The notes under the pieces are model-generated. The model made no database searches and was not told the DNA's origin. It saw only the letters and a program-made list of their open reading frames with translations. The position numbers and the translations under genes were made by a program. Positions 34,026 through 43,905 of a stretch of DNA of 64,000 bases are shown here, piece after piece (the first letter of the stretch is position 1; every line of letters begins with the position of its first letter). Source of the DNA: Methylomonas sp. (GTDB lineage Bacteria > Pseudomonadota > Gammaproteobacteria > Methylococcales > Methylomonadaceae); the NCBI GenBank assembly GCA_002928965.1, contig PERU01000017.1, positions 1 through 64,000 on the forward strand, given 5' to 3'.

Positions 34026-35957
34026 ATGGATAAAAAATTAGTCAGTATTTTAGGTGGCACAGGTCTCGTTGCACTTGCTTGGTTGGGTGGTAGTTTTTAT
34101 GTAAATCAACAAACAGCGGGTGAAATTAAGGCAACGGTTCATAAAGCTGCCAGCGGTTGCAGTCTAAGAATTCAACACATTCAGCATCAGCAGTTTTTAT
34201 TTTCATCAGCCGGACAATTTGAACTGCACGTGGGCCATCAATGTAATGTTGATAAAGACTTAAGAGATTTATTGGTTGCTAGAGTCGACTACAAAACGAA
34301 TAGTTTGATATTGCCGAATGCTTTGACTCGGTTTGATTGGACCCTCAAGCAACTGCCGAATGAAGCAGATAATACCGATTCCTTGTTTGAATTGTCCGGA
34401 GAAGGGATAACCCGGCTAACGGGCGCTGTTTTTTCCACCATCAAATCCCAGGCTTTCTCAGGATATTTCGATGAAGGTAGTTGGCGTATGGAGCCGCTGG
34501 AAGGTGATATTGAATCATATGACAACAGTATGTTGTTTAACCTCAGAACACCGCGATTAGTCGGTCGTGGCGGTGGCGATGCTATTGATATTCAAGGCAT
34601 CGGTTTACATGCCGATTTAAGCGACACTACCCTTAGCATTGGCAAAACCGACTTTACCATCGACAAAATCAGCACCAGCCAAGGATTTGGTCAAGGCTTT
34701 AGCATTACTTCTGTCACTACTCAAAATACAGATCGCCTGGATTCTCAAGTGGTGTATGCCTTGAATGCGTTCAACGCCATGGGCTATGACGGTCAGGATC
34801 TAAATCTGGAATTGGACATTAATGGCATACATGCTCCCAGTATCAAAACCTTAATGGAATTAAGCGAAGATGCCTCATCAATTCAAAATCTTACTGTAGA
34901 AGAAGACCAAAAGTTAAGATCCGCAATCCGTGAACTCATTAACCAAGGTTTAACCGTCAGCCTGGCAAAGTTGGCTGGCACTGTAAAGAGTGCTGCGGAC
35001 ACCAGTTCCATAGAGGGCAATTTAAAGATCGTCATCAACCCAAATTCGGCCAAAGATCAGGCTATCCAGCTGGCTAAGGTACTGGAATCCTCCGGGCAGG
35101 TCCTCTTTAAAGGTAACGTTTTGGGAGAAGAACAAAAAATTCAGCTTACCCAAATGGGTACAGCGGTTTTAACGCCAGAGGGTTTGAAGGCTAGTTATGA
35201 ATACTCTGCAGGCATCTTAAAAACGAATGAGCGGGTTTTTGAACAACAAGACGTGTCTGCTGCATTGCTATCATTTGATAACTACATCAATGAGTTTTTG
35301 AACAAGCCCATCAAGGACAGTATTGCTGGTACAAGCTTTGAAGAATCAGCTGACGAAGCCGAGACTCCTGATTATTCGTCTGTGGATACACCGGAACAAT
35401 TGGTCAACATGACCATCAATGGTTTTCCAACTATTGCCCCAGATGATTCCATGCTGGAAGATTCAAATGGCAATAGAGTGTATTTTCAGACCAATTCAGC
35501 TGTAGGTCATCAAATTGTCAATACCTGTAACGAAGGCAGTCTATGTTTGGTGACCGGTATGGTAGATATTGCCAAGGAGTATCATTATTTAAAGCAACTG
35601 CAATCAGTTATGCTGGCACCAGGGGCAGCAGCTGCGGTTCAGCCAGAAGTGGCATATGCGACACCGCCAGCAACTGCCGATATTCCAGCACTTGCGCAAG
35701 TATCTGTGCAGCCCAGTTTCGATTGCAATAAAGCCTCAACCAATGTCGAGAAATTAATCTGTAGTTCCAGTGATCTGGCTACTGTCGATGTACAGTTAAG
35801 TCAATTGTATAAACAATTGGTTGTCAATTCACCGGCCGCAGAAGCTATTATTGAGGATCAGAATGTTTGGTTGAAAAGCGTGCGCGGTTTCTGTGCGGAT
35901 GTGGAATGTTTGAAGCTGGCGTATCAATTGCGTATTCAGCAATTGGCTCGCTATTAA
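34026..35957 (+). CDS. DUF945/YdgA-like protein fused to a C-terminal LprI (lysozyme-inhibitor-like) domain
   Basis: About 643 residues; ATG 34026 is preferred to TTG 34020. An N-terminal signal anchor (LVSILGGTGLVALAWLGGSF) precedes a long beta-rich periplasmic region typical of DUF945/YdgA (about 40-440). A short region with HQIVNTCNEGSLCLVTGMVD follows at about 490-530 and holds a Cys pair. An Ala/Pro-rich linker leads to a LprI/DUF1311-like domain at about 570-643 with Cys residues spaced C-K-A-S...EKLICSSSDL...FCADVECLKLAYQLRI. LprI domains bind lysozyme in mycobacteria. DUF945 proteins usually end near 480-500 residues without this tail. Function not known; periplasmic exposure is inferred. 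Confidence 0.7.
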   Translation: MDKKLVSILGGTGLVALAWLGGSFYVNQQTAGEIKATVHKAASGCSLRIQHIQHQQFLFSSAGQFELHVGHQCNVDKDLRDLLVARVDYKTNSLILPNALTRFDWTLKQLPNEADNTDSLFELSGEGITRLTGAVFSTIKSQAFSGYFDEGSWRMEPLEGDIESYDNSMLFNLRTPRLVGRGGGDAIDIQGIGLHADLSDTTLSIGKTDFTIDKISTSQGFGQGFSITSVTTQNTDRLDSQVVYALNAFNAMGYDGQDLNLELDINGIHAPSIKTLMELSEDASSIQNLTVEEDQKLRSAIRELINQGLTVSLAKLAGTVKSAADTSSIEGNLKIVINPNSAKDQAIQLAKVLESSGQVLFKGNVLGEEQKIQLTQMGTAVLTPEGLKASYEYSAGILKTNERVFEQQDVSAALLSFDNYINEFLNKPIKDSIAGTSFEESADEAETPDYSSVDTPEQLVNMTINGFPTIAPDDSMLEDSNGNRVYFQTNSAVGHQIVNTCNEGSLCLVTGMVDIAKEYHYLKQLQSVMLAPGAAAAVQPEVAYATPPATADIPALAQVSVQPSFDCNKASTNVEKLICSSSDLATVDVQLSQLYKQLVVNSPAAEAIIEDQNVWLKSVRGFCADVECLKLAYQLRIQQLARY

Positions 35958-35964
35958 AAAAACT

Positions 35965-36000
35965 CCTTTATCAGGGAGGGACCATAAAGGTAGATTTTTT
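35965..36000 (+). terminator. Possible intrinsic terminator of the DUF945-LprI gene
   Basis: CCTTTAT (35965-35971) pairs with ATAAAGG (35984-35990) around a 12-nt loop, and TAGATTTTTT follows. The stem is short but well placed, 7 nt after the stop codon. Confidence 0.45.
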
Positions 36001-36540
36001 GGGAAACAACGGTTTGATTTTGCGCCTGCCGCGTATTCAGGATAAAGGATTTGGAATTTCGGTTGTTGTTAATCTGAACAGTTGTTTTAAGACTGCTTTT
36101 GGGCTGTATTCAAGAAAAACCTGGCTGGACATGTGAGTGCGGTCTGCAAAAATGCATTATGGTTAACCCGTGTTCTTGTGTTGGGTATTGCTGAAATGTT
36201 GATTTACCTGGAATTCCAGTCAAATCATAAAAAACGCCGCCATGCCTTCAACCCCTGCGCCATGAATGTCAAGCTTAGAATTATACAAGTCTGGATTTCA
36301 GTAATTCCGTTCGAGAGAATGAATTACGGGAGCAAGCCTTTTCATTAGCTAAAACAGCTTGCTTATCAGGATATCAGTTCAAGTTATATAGTCAGCCGGG
36401 CAACTTGAAAACAGACTAAATCTGTTGATGTGGCTTCCAGGCGCTGCAATGCGGGTGCAGGGTCGAAGCGAAAAACAACTGCCAGCTGCACAAAACAAGC
36501 GCTTTTGGTATGCGCGATTTAGTGCATCGCTTTGCTTAGA
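36001..36540. other. Intergenic gap between convergent genes, no gene recognised
   Basis: About 540 nt separate the DUF945-LprI gene from trpG. Short open frames here have no ribosome site or recognisable content. GTAATTC (about 36300) and GAATTAC (about 36321) form a 7-nt inverted repeat. Notably trpD and trpC, which often follow trpG, are not here. Confidence 0.6.
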
Positions 36541-37131
36541 TTAGCGCTGCAAAAAATTCCGCAACATATCATGTCCGTGTTCAGTCAGAATCGACTCGGG
36601 GTGGAATTGCACACCTTCTATATCCAGGGTTTTATGTCTGACCCCCATGATTTCGTCGATGTTACCGGTCTCATCGCGGGTCCAGGCGGTTACTTCCAGG
36701 CAATCAGGCAAGCTGGTTTGTTCGATGACCAGAGAATGATAGCGGGTGGCGGTAAACGGGTTGTTCAAGCCTTTGAATACGCCGGCATCCTTGTGATAAA
36801 CCGGTGAAGTCTTGCCGTGCATGATCTGCTTGGCGTGGATGATATTCCCGCCAAAGGCGTAGCCTATACTTTGATGCCCTAAACAGACGCCAAGAATCGG
36901 ATATTTGCCGGCGTAGCGGTGGATGGTGTCCACGGAAATACCCGCTTCTTTGGGTGTGCAGGGGCCGGGGGAAATCACGATTTTGTCCGGGCGCAGACCC
37001 TCTATGTCTTCCACCGTCACTTCGTCGTTGCGCACCACCACCACTTCGGCACCGAGTTCGCCGAAATATTGCACCAGGTTGTAGGTGAACGAATCATAGT
37101 TGTCGACCATCACCAATCTGATGCCGCTCAT
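36541..37131 (-). CDS. trpG: Anthranilate synthase glutamine amidotransferase component
   Basis: The 196-residue class I amidotransferase supplies ammonia for anthranilate synthesis, and may also serve p-aminobenzoate synthase. The nucleophile Cys lies in [15 protein letters not shown] (about 78-92), with the His-Glu pair in [33 protein letters not shown] is the typical start. It overlaps trpE by 4 nt. Confidence 0.94.
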   Translation of the reverse strand: MSGIRLVMVDNYDSFTYNLVQYFGELGAEVVVVRNDEVTVEDIEGLRPDKIVISPGPCTPKEAGISVDTIHRYAGKYPILGVCLGHQSIGYAFGGNIIHAKQIMHGKTSPVYHKDAGVFKGLNNPFTATRYHSLVIEQTSLPDCLEVTAWTRDETGNIDEIMGVRHKTLDIEGVQFHPESILTEHGHDMLRNFLQR

Positions 37132-38612
37132 GCTTTACCTCCGAGGCCGGCTTCGGCCATGCTGACGGCGCGGAACACCGCGCGGCCTTTGTTCATTGTT
37201 TCATCCCATTCGTTGCGCGGTATGGAATCGTAAACGATGCCGGCACCGGCCTGAATATGCAGGGTTTGATCTTTGATCACCGCCGTGCGAATTGCAATCG
37301 CCGTGTCCAGATTGCCGGACCAGGAGATATAACCGACCGCGCCGGAATAAATGCCACGCTTAACCGGTTCCAGTTCGTTGATGATTTCCATTGCCCGAAT
37401 CTTCGGCGCGCCGCTGACGGTGCCTGCCGGGAAGGTCGCAGCTAAAACGTCGAAGGCATTCTTGCCGTCCTGCAATTCGCCGGTGACGTTGGAAACGATG
37501 TGCATCACATGGGAATACCGTTCGATGATCATTTTGTCGGTGAGTTTGACGCTGCCGATTTTGGCTACGCGGCCAGTGTCGTTACGGCCCAGATCGATCA
37601 GCATCAGGTGTTCGGCGATTTCTTTCGGATCGGCCAATAGTTCTTTTTCCAGGTCCAGATCCTGCTCGTGGGTTTCGCCGCGACGGCGGGTGCCAGCGAT
37701 AGGTCTGACCGTGATTTCATTGTCTTCCAAACGCACCAGGATTTCTGGGGATGAGCCAACGATATGAAAATCTTCCAGATTCAGATAATACATATATGGC
37801 GATGGATTCAGGCAGCGCAGGGCGCGGTATAAATCCAGTGGGGCAGCATTGAACGGAATCGACATGCGTTGCGACAATACGACCTGCATGCAGTCGCCGT
37901 CGGTGATGTATTGTTTGGCTTTGCCTACTGCGTCTTCAAACCCCTGCTGGGTAAACCCGGATATAAAGTCCTCTTCCTGTACATGCTTAGAAGTTGTGTG
38001 CGGTTTCGGGTGAGCATGTGGTTCTCGCAGTTTTGCCACCAATCTATCCAGGCGGGCTTTGGCGTTGTGGTAGGCATTGTCCTGACTTGGGTCGGCATGG
38101 GTCAACAGCAACATTTTGCCGGAGAGGTTATCGAATACCAGCAAGTCTTGCGACACCATCAATAAAATGTCTGGCGTACCAATCGGATCAGGTTTGTTGC
38201 TGGCCTGCAGACGAGGTTCGATGTAACCGATGGTTTCATACCCGAAATAACCAACCAAACCACCATTGAAGCGAGGTAACCCGGGTACATCCGGTACGTT
38301 GTATTGTTGGCGAAATTCTTCCACCCATTGCAAGGGTTGGGCATGCTCAAAGCTTTCTGTGGCAGCACCTTCAGATTCTACATGGATGGTATGGCCAAAA
38401 ATTTTGACACGGATTTTACATGGCAAACCGATGATCGAATAACGTCCCCACTGCTCGCCGCCGTGAACAGATTCGAACAGATAGGAATAGGCGCCGTCGG
38501 CCAACTTTAAAAAAGCGCTGAGCGGAGTGTCCAGATCGGCCAAAATTTCGCGGCAGACCGGGATGCGGTTGTAGCCCTGTTGGGCGTATTCGGCAAATTG
38601 GGCGGGTGTCAT
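37128..38612 (-). CDS. trpE: Anthranilate synthase component I
   Basis: Converts chorismate and ammonia to anthranilate, the first step of tryptophan synthesis. The 494 residues have the feedback-binding region ([20 protein letters not shown]), the chorismate-binding core with [16 protein letters not shown], the [10 protein letters not shown] motif and the [15 protein letters not shown] segment. A TATAAT-like box on the minus strand at 38690-38695 could serve as its -10. I see no short leader peptide with tandem Trp codons, so classic attenuation is not evident. Confidence 0.95.
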   Translation of the reverse strand: MTPAQFAEYAQQGYNRIPVCREILADLDTPLSAFLKLADGAYSYLFESVHGGEQWGRYSIIGLPCKIRVKIFGHTIHVESEGAATESFEHAQPLQWVEEFRQQYNVPDVPGLPRFNGGLVGYFGYETIGYIEPRLQASNKPDPIGTPDILLMVSQDLLVFDNLSGKMLLLTHADPSQDNAYHNAKARLDRLVAKLREPHAHPKPHTTSKHVQEEDFISGFTQQGFEDAVGKAKQYITDGDCMQVVLSQRMSIPFNAAPLDLYRALRCLNPSPYMYYLNLEDFHIVGSSPEILVRLEDNEITVRPIAGTRRRGETHEQDLDLEKELLADPKEIAEHLMLIDLGRNDTGRVAKIGSVKLTDKMIIERYSHVMHIVSNVTGELQDGKNAFDVLAATFPAGTVSGAPKIRAMEIINELEPVKRGIYSGAVGYISWSGNLDTAIAIRTAVIKDQTLHIQAGAGIVYDSIPRNEWDETMNKGRAVFRAVSMAEAGLGGKA

Positions 38613-38760
38613 GCTGTAATGTCGGTTACTGTGTAGTGAGCGGGCAAGAGGTTAACTTGCGCTGCAGTGTCTGCTAAAAATGGCTGTGGATTATATCTTT
38701 TTTCGTTGCTTTCAGCTTCGTTATAAAATCGTTGAACTTTAAATGCAATGGACATAGATA

Positions 38761-39642
38761 ATGAAATTGGTGAGCGTGCGACATGGTGGACAAACTAAAA
38801 TCGGTGCGGTGGTGGGCGACAGTGTGGTGATTGCCAGCGGAAATATCGAGCATGCCGGTAGCATGATCGATTTTTTGACCAGCGGTGGTGAGGGCTTGGC
38901 GGCCATGCGAACTTTGATTGCGTCAGGTTTGTGTCGTGTGGCTTTGGCTGAGTTGGTCTTGTTGGCGCCGATTCCCAGGCCAGGCAAATTTTTGGGTGTT
39001 GGCCTCAATTATGCCGATCACATTAATGAAACCGGCCGCGACAAGCCGGAATATCCAACCTTTTTTACCAAGCAAAGTACCTGTGTAATTGGCATGGGAG
39101 ACGCAATTCATGTACCGGCGGTCTCAGAAAAAGTCGATTACGAGGGCGAATTGGGCTTTGTGATCGGTAAACGCTGCAAGCAGGTATCCGTCGAAAGCGC
39201 GCATGAAATGATCGCCGGATTTACCATCTGCAATGATGTCACTGTGCGCGATTGGCAGCAGCGCACGCCAACCTGGACCCTGGGTAAATCGTTCGATACC
39301 CATGGGCCTATGGGGCCTTGGCTGGTGACGGCAGATGAAATTGCGGATCCGCATAACCTTAGTTTAAAAACCTGGGTGGATGATGGCTTGCGCCAAAACG
39401 CCAATACTGGCGAGATGTTGTTTAATTGTTATGAGCTGGTAGCGTATCTCAGTCAGGTCGTGACCTTGGAGCCGGGTGATGTAATCAGTACCGGGACGCC
39501 GGCAGGGGTGGGAGTTAGAATGACGCCGCGCGGTTATCTAAAACCGGGGCAAACGGTGCGAATTGAAATTGAAGGCATTGGTGCCTTGATAAATCCAGTG
39601 ATTGATGAACCGGCAGATTTTCTGGTTACCGGCAATCGTTAA
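38761..39642 (+). CDS. Fumarylacetoacetate hydrolase family protein
   Basis: A 293-residue FAH-fold enzyme. Metal ligands are expected in VDYEGELGFVIGK (about 121-133, the Glu pair) and a later Asp. PIPRPGKFLGVGLNYADHI and TGTPAGVGVRMTP are further family signatures. Members hydrolyse or decarboxylate beta-diketo acids, or act as ureidoglycolate lyase or oxaloacetate tautomerase; the actual substrate is not clear from context. ATG 38761 fits the expected N-terminal KLVSVRHGG. Confidence 0.87.
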   Translation: MKLVSVRHGGQTKIGAVVGDSVVIASGNIEHAGSMIDFLTSGGEGLAAMRTLIASGLCRVALAELVLLAPIPRPGKFLGVGLNYADHINETGRDKPEYPTFFTKQSTCVIGMGDAIHVPAVSEKVDYEGELGFVIGKRCKQVSVESAHEMIAGFTICNDVTVRDWQQRTPTWTLGKSFDTHGPMGPWLVTADEIADPHNLSLKTWVDDGLRQNANTGEMLFNCYELVAYLSQVVTLEPGDVISTGTPAGVGVRMTPRGYLKPGQTVRIEIEGIGALINPVIDEPADFLVTGNR

Positions 39643-39715
39643 GTCGATATTAAGCAATGTTCGACAAGCTATGCTCAACCTAAATTTAAGGCAGTCAGTC
39701 TGCCAAGAGGTCATT

Positions 39716-40282
39716 ATGAAAAGCTTGGCTTTCATTGCAATTTTATGCGGCGTGTTTTTGTCTGGTTGTGCCAGTTACGGTTATCAGCGCAGTTATGTAG
39801 GCTACGACAGTGGTTACACTTCTGGGTATGGCTATTCCTCCAGCTATCCCAGTTCGGTGTATTATCGGCAAAGCGTGGTCCCTGGCTATTCGCAGCATTA
39901 TTCGCCGCCCGGCTATGGACACAATCATGGAGGAGGGCGTCGCTATGACTGGGAGCGCTCTTACGGTCGGCATGGTGATATGCAAAGGCTGGAGCGTCGA
40001 CTGGATCGTCAGGAGCATGCCATTCGCCGGGGGGTGCAATCGGGGGAGTTGACGCGTCGGGAAGCAAACAGGCTGCAGCGGGATACCAACAGAATAGACC
40101 GTAATATGGATCGCGTACAGCGTGGTTCCTGGGTTCCGGAATATCGAAAACAGCGATTGGAACAAGATCTGGACCGTTCGCAACAACGCATAAGGGCATT
40201 CAAAAACAATGACCTAACTGCGGAATCACCTCGCGAGCGTCGGGGTGGCGATGGCTGGAGGCAAGAGGGCCGCAGACGCTAA
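39716..40282 (+). CDS. Tyrosine-rich lipoprotein with Arg-rich C-terminus
   Basis: ATG 39716, preceded by AGAGGTC, begins a lipoprotein signal MKSLAFIAILCGVFLSGCAS; the longer frame from 39602 overlaps the previous gene and is rejected. After the lipidated Cys comes a 60-residue stretch of Tyr, Ser and Gly (SYVGYDSGYTSGYGYSSSYP). A highly charged helical part follows, rich in Arg, Gln and Asp (QRLERRLDRQEHAIRRGVQS). Total 188 residues. No known domain recognised; the Arg-rich part may be a coiled coil. It probably sits in the periplasm or outer membrane. Confidence 0.75.
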   Translation: MKSLAFIAILCGVFLSGCASYGYQRSYVGYDSGYTSGYGYSSSYPSSVYYRQSVVPGYSQHYSPPGYGHNHGGGRRYDWERSYGRHGDMQRLERRLDRQEHAIRRGVQSGELTRREANRLQRDTNRIDRNMDRVQRGSWVPEYRKQRLEQDLDRSQQRIRAFKNNDLTAESPRERRGGDGWRQEGRRR

Positions 40283-40287
40283 GGTTT

Positions 40288-42174
40288 TTAAAGTTCAATC
40301 CGAATGCCAAGTTCAATAACGCGTTCCACAGGAATTTTAAAGAACGCGATGGGGCTGGCGCTGTTAATCGTTAAAAAGTTAAACAAAGCGCGTTGCCAGA
40401 CGGGCATAGGATTTTTGCGACGAAAAGCCAGCCTTTCGCTGCCGATGAAAAAAGATACCGATTTTTGATCGATGTCCAGACCTTCGTGGCAGCATAATTG
40501 CAGGGCGCGCCTAACATCCTGTTCTTCATGAAAACCAAAATACAGCTTGACCCGGAAGAAATTGCCAGCGTCTCCAAACGCCCGGATTTTTACCCGATGG
40601 GCTTCGTCAACGTAAGGCTCTTCTTTGGTCACAATGGTTAGCACCACAATTTTGGAGTGCATGACATGATTATGTTCGAGATTGTGTAATAACACCTGCG
40701 GAACGCCGTGCAGGTTGCGGGCCATATAGATGGCGGTGCCCGGTACGGTAACCAAAGGGCGGCTTTTGATTTGTTCTTGTAGATCTTCAAATAAAATCCT
40801 GCGTTCTTCAAGATATTTGGCCAGCATTTCCTTGCCTCTGATCCAGGTAGTCATCACCACAAATAGCAGGGCGGCAACGATTAATGGCAACCAGCCGCCT
40901 GTAGTAATTTTCAGGCTATTGGATAGCAAAAAAATCAGGTCTACCAGTAAAAACACCACAAGAAAGCTAATGTTGGCCGGTTTGCTCCAGTGCCACAAGG
41001 TTTGTATGACGATAAATGTCAAAATCGTATCGACAATCATGGTGCCGGTAACGGCAATGCCATAGGCTGACGCCAGTGCTGAAGAACCTCTGAAGCCGAT
41101 TACCAACAGAAGCACTGAGGCCATCAATAACCAGTTCACGGTCGGTAAATATAACTTGCCCAAGCCATTGAGTGAGGCATGTTGAATATCCATGCGTGGG
41201 CAATAACCCAGTTTGATGGCTTGGCGCGTTACTGAGAAGGCTCCGGATATGACGGCTTGCGAGGTGATCAGGGTGGCTAAAGCCGCCAAAATCAGTAAGG
41301 GATACTGTGACCATTCAGGCGCCATCAAATAAAATGGGTTGGCCAAAGCATCCGGATTATGGATTATCAGTGCGCCCTGACCGAAATAATTCAGCAGCAA
41401 GGCCGGAAATACATAACTAAACCAAGCCAGTCGGATTGGCTTCAAGCCAAAGTTACCCATGTCTGCATACAATGTTTCAGCGCCGGTGATAACCAGAACC
41501 ACCCCGCCCATAATCACAAAGCTCTGCCAGCCCAATTCAGCCAGGAGGTGTAAGGCATATGCCGGATTAAAGGCCATCAGTACACCGGGGTATGTCATGA
41601 TATTGGTTAATCCCAATACAGCCAGCACCGCAAACCAGACGGTCATGATAGGCGAGAAATAGTGGCTGAGCTGACGTCCCCCCTTGGCCTGGAATATGAA
41701 TAAAGCACTGAGCAGTAATAGTGTGATGGGGACAACCAAGCTGTCAAAGCGAGGCGAGATAACCTTGATGCCTTCAATTGCGCTCAGAACCGAAATGGCT
41801 GGGGTAATGATGCTGTCTCCATAGAACAGAGATGCGCCAATCAGCCCTAGTAAAATGATAAACTGCTTGCGTTTTGGCTGAGTTCTGGAGCCTTGCAAAG
41901 CCAGTGCCATTAAAGCGATGATACCGCCTTCGCCTTTATTGTCGGCGCACATGATAAAGCTGGCGTACTTGGTCGCAACCACCAGGGTCAACGTCCAAAA
42001 GATCAGGGAAAGGACGCCCAGTATGTGAGTGACATCTGCGGGAAGCCAGCCATGGAATATTTCTTTCAAGGCATAAAGCGGGCTGGTACCAATGTCCGCA
42101 AAAACCACACCAATGGCGCTATAAGCTAAATAAGAGAAGTTCTTACGGGGCAGAGCGAGGGGAATTGCGGACAT
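40288..42174 (-). CDS. kup: Low-affinity potassium transporter Kup
   Basis: The 628-residue K+/H+ symporter of the KUP family has about twelve membrane helices. GVVFADIGTSPLYALKEIFHG is the diagnostic N-terminal motif and GDSIITPAISVLSAIEG a second one. A cytoplasmic C-terminal domain of about 150 residues follows. It is convergent with the Tyr-rich lipoprotein gene, with only 5 nt between stop codons. Confidence 0.94.
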   Translation of the reverse strand: MSAIPLALPRKNFSYLAYSAIGVVFADIGTSPLYALKEIFHGWLPADVTHILGVLSLIFWTLTLVVATKYASFIMCADNKGEGGIIALMALALQGSRTQPKRKQFIILLGLIGASLFYGDSIITPAISVLSAIEGIKVISPRFDSLVVPITLLLLSALFIFQAKGGRQLSHYFSPIMTVWFAVLAVLGLTNIMTYPGVLMAFNPAYALHLLAELGWQSFVIMGGVVLVITGAETLYADMGNFGLKPIRLAWFSYVFPALLLNYFGQGALIIHNPDALANPFYLMAPEWSQYPLLILAALATLITSQAVISGAFSVTRQAIKLGYCPRMDIQHASLNGLGKLYLPTVNWLLMASVLLLVIGFRGSSALASAYGIAVTGTMIVDTILTFIVIQTLWHWSKPANISFLVVFLLVDLIFLLSNSLKITTGGWLPLIVAALLFVVMTTWIRGKEMLAKYLEERRILFEDLQEQIKSRPLVTVPGTAIYMARNLHGVPQVLLHNLEHNHVMHSKIVVLTIVTKEEPYVDEAHRVKIRAFGDAGNFFRVKLYFGFHEEQDVRRALQLCCHEGLDIDQKSVSFFIGSERLAFRRKNPMPVWQRALFNFLTINSASPIAFFKIPVERVIELGIRIEL

Positions 42175-42313
42175 AAGGTATCTGCATTAAATGAGACAAG
42201 TGTTGAAATTATGCCACAAGTTGTATTGTATGCCGCAATTGGATTGGCAAAAAATTCACAGTAAACTGAATATGTCACATAAATTTAGTGGGTTTTCTGG
42301 ACAGTATTTGCTG

Positions 42314-42343
42314 CTGACGAATACGTAACTTATCCCTTATAAT
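42314..42343 (+). promoter_or_regulatory. Predicted sigma-70 promoter of tonB-exbB-exbD
   Basis: A perfect TATAAT at 42338-42343 is preceded at 18 nt by CTGACG (42314-42319). The transcript would start about 30 nt before the tonB ATG at 42380. No clear Fur box is visible around it. Confidence 0.55.
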
Positions 42344-42379
42344 GGTCAATTTTTTGATCAGTTTGCTTGCAACTGTTTT

Positions 42380-43207
42380 ATGTTTTCATTCAAAAGCAAC
42401 GAGGGTGCTTTGCACAACAACGATACGGCTTTATCGGGTAACTTAACCAAAGGTTCAATGTTGCTGAAATACCCAGTATTGGCAAGCTTGCTGGGTGAAG
42501 AGAAACCGCGGGACATGCTGATTTTATTGGGCATTTTGGTTTCGCTTGTTCATCTGTGGCTGTTTACGGACGTCATGAAGCCGGAACAGGAAGTAACTGA
42601 GGCTAAACCTTTGACCATGGAAGTATCCATGATCGCCATACCTGCACCTAAACAACCGATAGCTGAACCACCAAAGCCCGCGCCACCACCTGTCGAGAAA
42701 AAACCACCGGTACCGAAAAAGCCACCAACCCCGCCCAAGCCGGTAGTGCAAAAGACCAAACCACCAGCGCCTAAGCCTGTGCCGGTATCAGATGAGCCGG
42801 CGGAATTTGCTCCGTTCAAACCGTCTGAGCCTGTTGCCGCGCCTGCTCAAGCAAGCCCGCCGCCCAGTGCAGCATCCTCGTCTTCCAGTTCCAGCAGTCA
42901 GAGCAGCACTACCGCACAGACTTTTACTGAGGCAAATTTTCGAGCAAATTATGCTCATAATCCCAAGCCTGAATATCCGGCCGTTGCCCGGGGCCGTGGC
43001 TGGCAGGGCAAGGTGCTGTTGCGGGTAAAAGTATCAGCAGAAGGTTTGAGTGATGATGTCAGCGTCGAGCAATCCAGCGGCCATGACATTCTTGATGAAT
43101 CTGCCGTAGAAGCAGTAAAAAAATGGCGCTTTATTCCAGCCAAACGGGGAGATACACCGGTAGCCAGTTCGGTGATCGTGCCAATTGATTTTAAATTGCG
43201 CAATTAA
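42380..43207 (+). CDS. tonB: Energy transducer TonB
   Basis: A 275-residue TonB-family protein. A cytoplasmic N-terminal stretch of about 48 residues, longer than in E. coli, precedes one membrane helix (DMLILLGILVSLVHLWLF). A Pro/Lys-rich periplasmic spacer and a Ser/Ala linker follow. The C-terminal TonB domain starts near residue 190, with the YP-motif (PEYPAVARGRGWQGKVLL) and the closing VKKWRFIPA. It passes ion-motive force to outer-membrane receptors. exbB and exbD follow 23 and 9 nt later, forming the full energy complex. Confidence 0.93.
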   Translation: MFSFKSNEGALHNNDTALSGNLTKGSMLLKYPVLASLLGEEKPRDMLILLGILVSLVHLWLFTDVMKPEQEVTEAKPLTMEVSMIAIPAPKQPIAEPPKPAPPPVEKKPPVPKKPPTPPKPVVQKTKPPAPKPVPVSDEPAEFAPFKPSEPVAAPAQASPPPSAASSSSSSSSQSSTTAQTFTEANFRANYAHNPKPEYPAVARGRGWQGKVLLRVKVSAEGLSDDVSVEQSSGHDILDESAVEAVKKWRFIPAKRGDTPVASSVIVPIDFKLRN

Positions 43208-43230
43208 AACTACAATTCAGGAGACTTTTA

Positions 43231-43896
43231 ATGCCTTTTCATGTGGAAACTGCCTTCATTATTGATGGCACTTTGTACACGCTGCTAGCGTTTTCGCTGG
43301 TGACGTGGACCTTGATTTTTTTCAAGATTTGGCAATTCGCCAAAACGAATTACTACAACAAACGTTATAGCACGTCGTTTTGGAATGCCACGGACCTTAA
43401 TGCTGCGCAGCAAATCCCTGTAGAACAAGTCCGTGGCCCCAAAGCCCGTGTTGCTGCATGTGGTTTTGCCTGGCTGGCAGAGTTGAATGACCCTGTTGCC
43501 GTTGCAAGCCTTAAGTTTCGTGGTTCTCCTCAGGATTTACTGGAGCAGGCGTTGCGAAAACAGACTCAAGATGAACAACGCAGGATAGAAAGCGGATTGA
43601 CCATGCTCGCCAGCATTGGCAGTACTGCGCCTTTCGTCGGATTATTTGGCACCGTAATGGGCATCATGAATGCCATGCACGACATTAGTGCCAGTGGTTC
43701 TGCCAGTCTGGACGTGGTTGCAGGCCCTATTGGCGATGCCTTGATCGCAACGGCAATAGGTATTGCGGTTGCTGTTCCTGCTGTATTGGCATACAACTTT
43801 TTTATACGCCGCGCCAAACATCATCGAGCCTCGCTCGAGCATTTTGTCGACGGTTTTTTACATATCGCTTTTGGCGACAACTCTACAAAGGAGTAG
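43231..43896 (+). CDS. exbB: Biopolymer transport protein ExbB (MotA/TolQ/ExbB)
   Basis: A 221-residue channel subunit with three membrane helices, the first at about 12-32. The MotA/TolQ/ExbB core includes LASIGSTAPFVGLFGTVMGI (about 129-148) and ATAIGIAVAVPAVLAYNFF. Together with ExbD it converts the proton gradient into motion of TonB. An AGGAGA site precedes ATG 43231. Confidence 0.93.
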   Translation: MPFHVETAFIIDGTLYTLLAFSLVTWTLIFFKIWQFAKTNYYNKRYSTSFWNATDLNAAQQIPVEQVRGPKARVAACGFAWLAELNDPVAVASLKFRGSPQDLLEQALRKQTQDEQRRIESGLTMLASIGSTAPFVGLFGTVMGIMNAMHDISASGSASLDVVAGPIGDALIATAIGIAVAVPAVLAYNFFIRRAKHHRASLEHFVDGFLHIAFGDNSTKE

Positions 43897-43905
43897 GAGT
43901 AATCG

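Noticed and set aside
38613-38760. Trp leader peptide and attenuator before trpE
   Set aside because: No short frame with tandem Trp codons and no alternating hairpins seen.
39602-39715. Longer N-terminus of the Tyr-rich lipoprotein
   Set aside because: It overlaps the FAH gene, lacks a ribosome site and would bury the lipoprotein signal at 39716.
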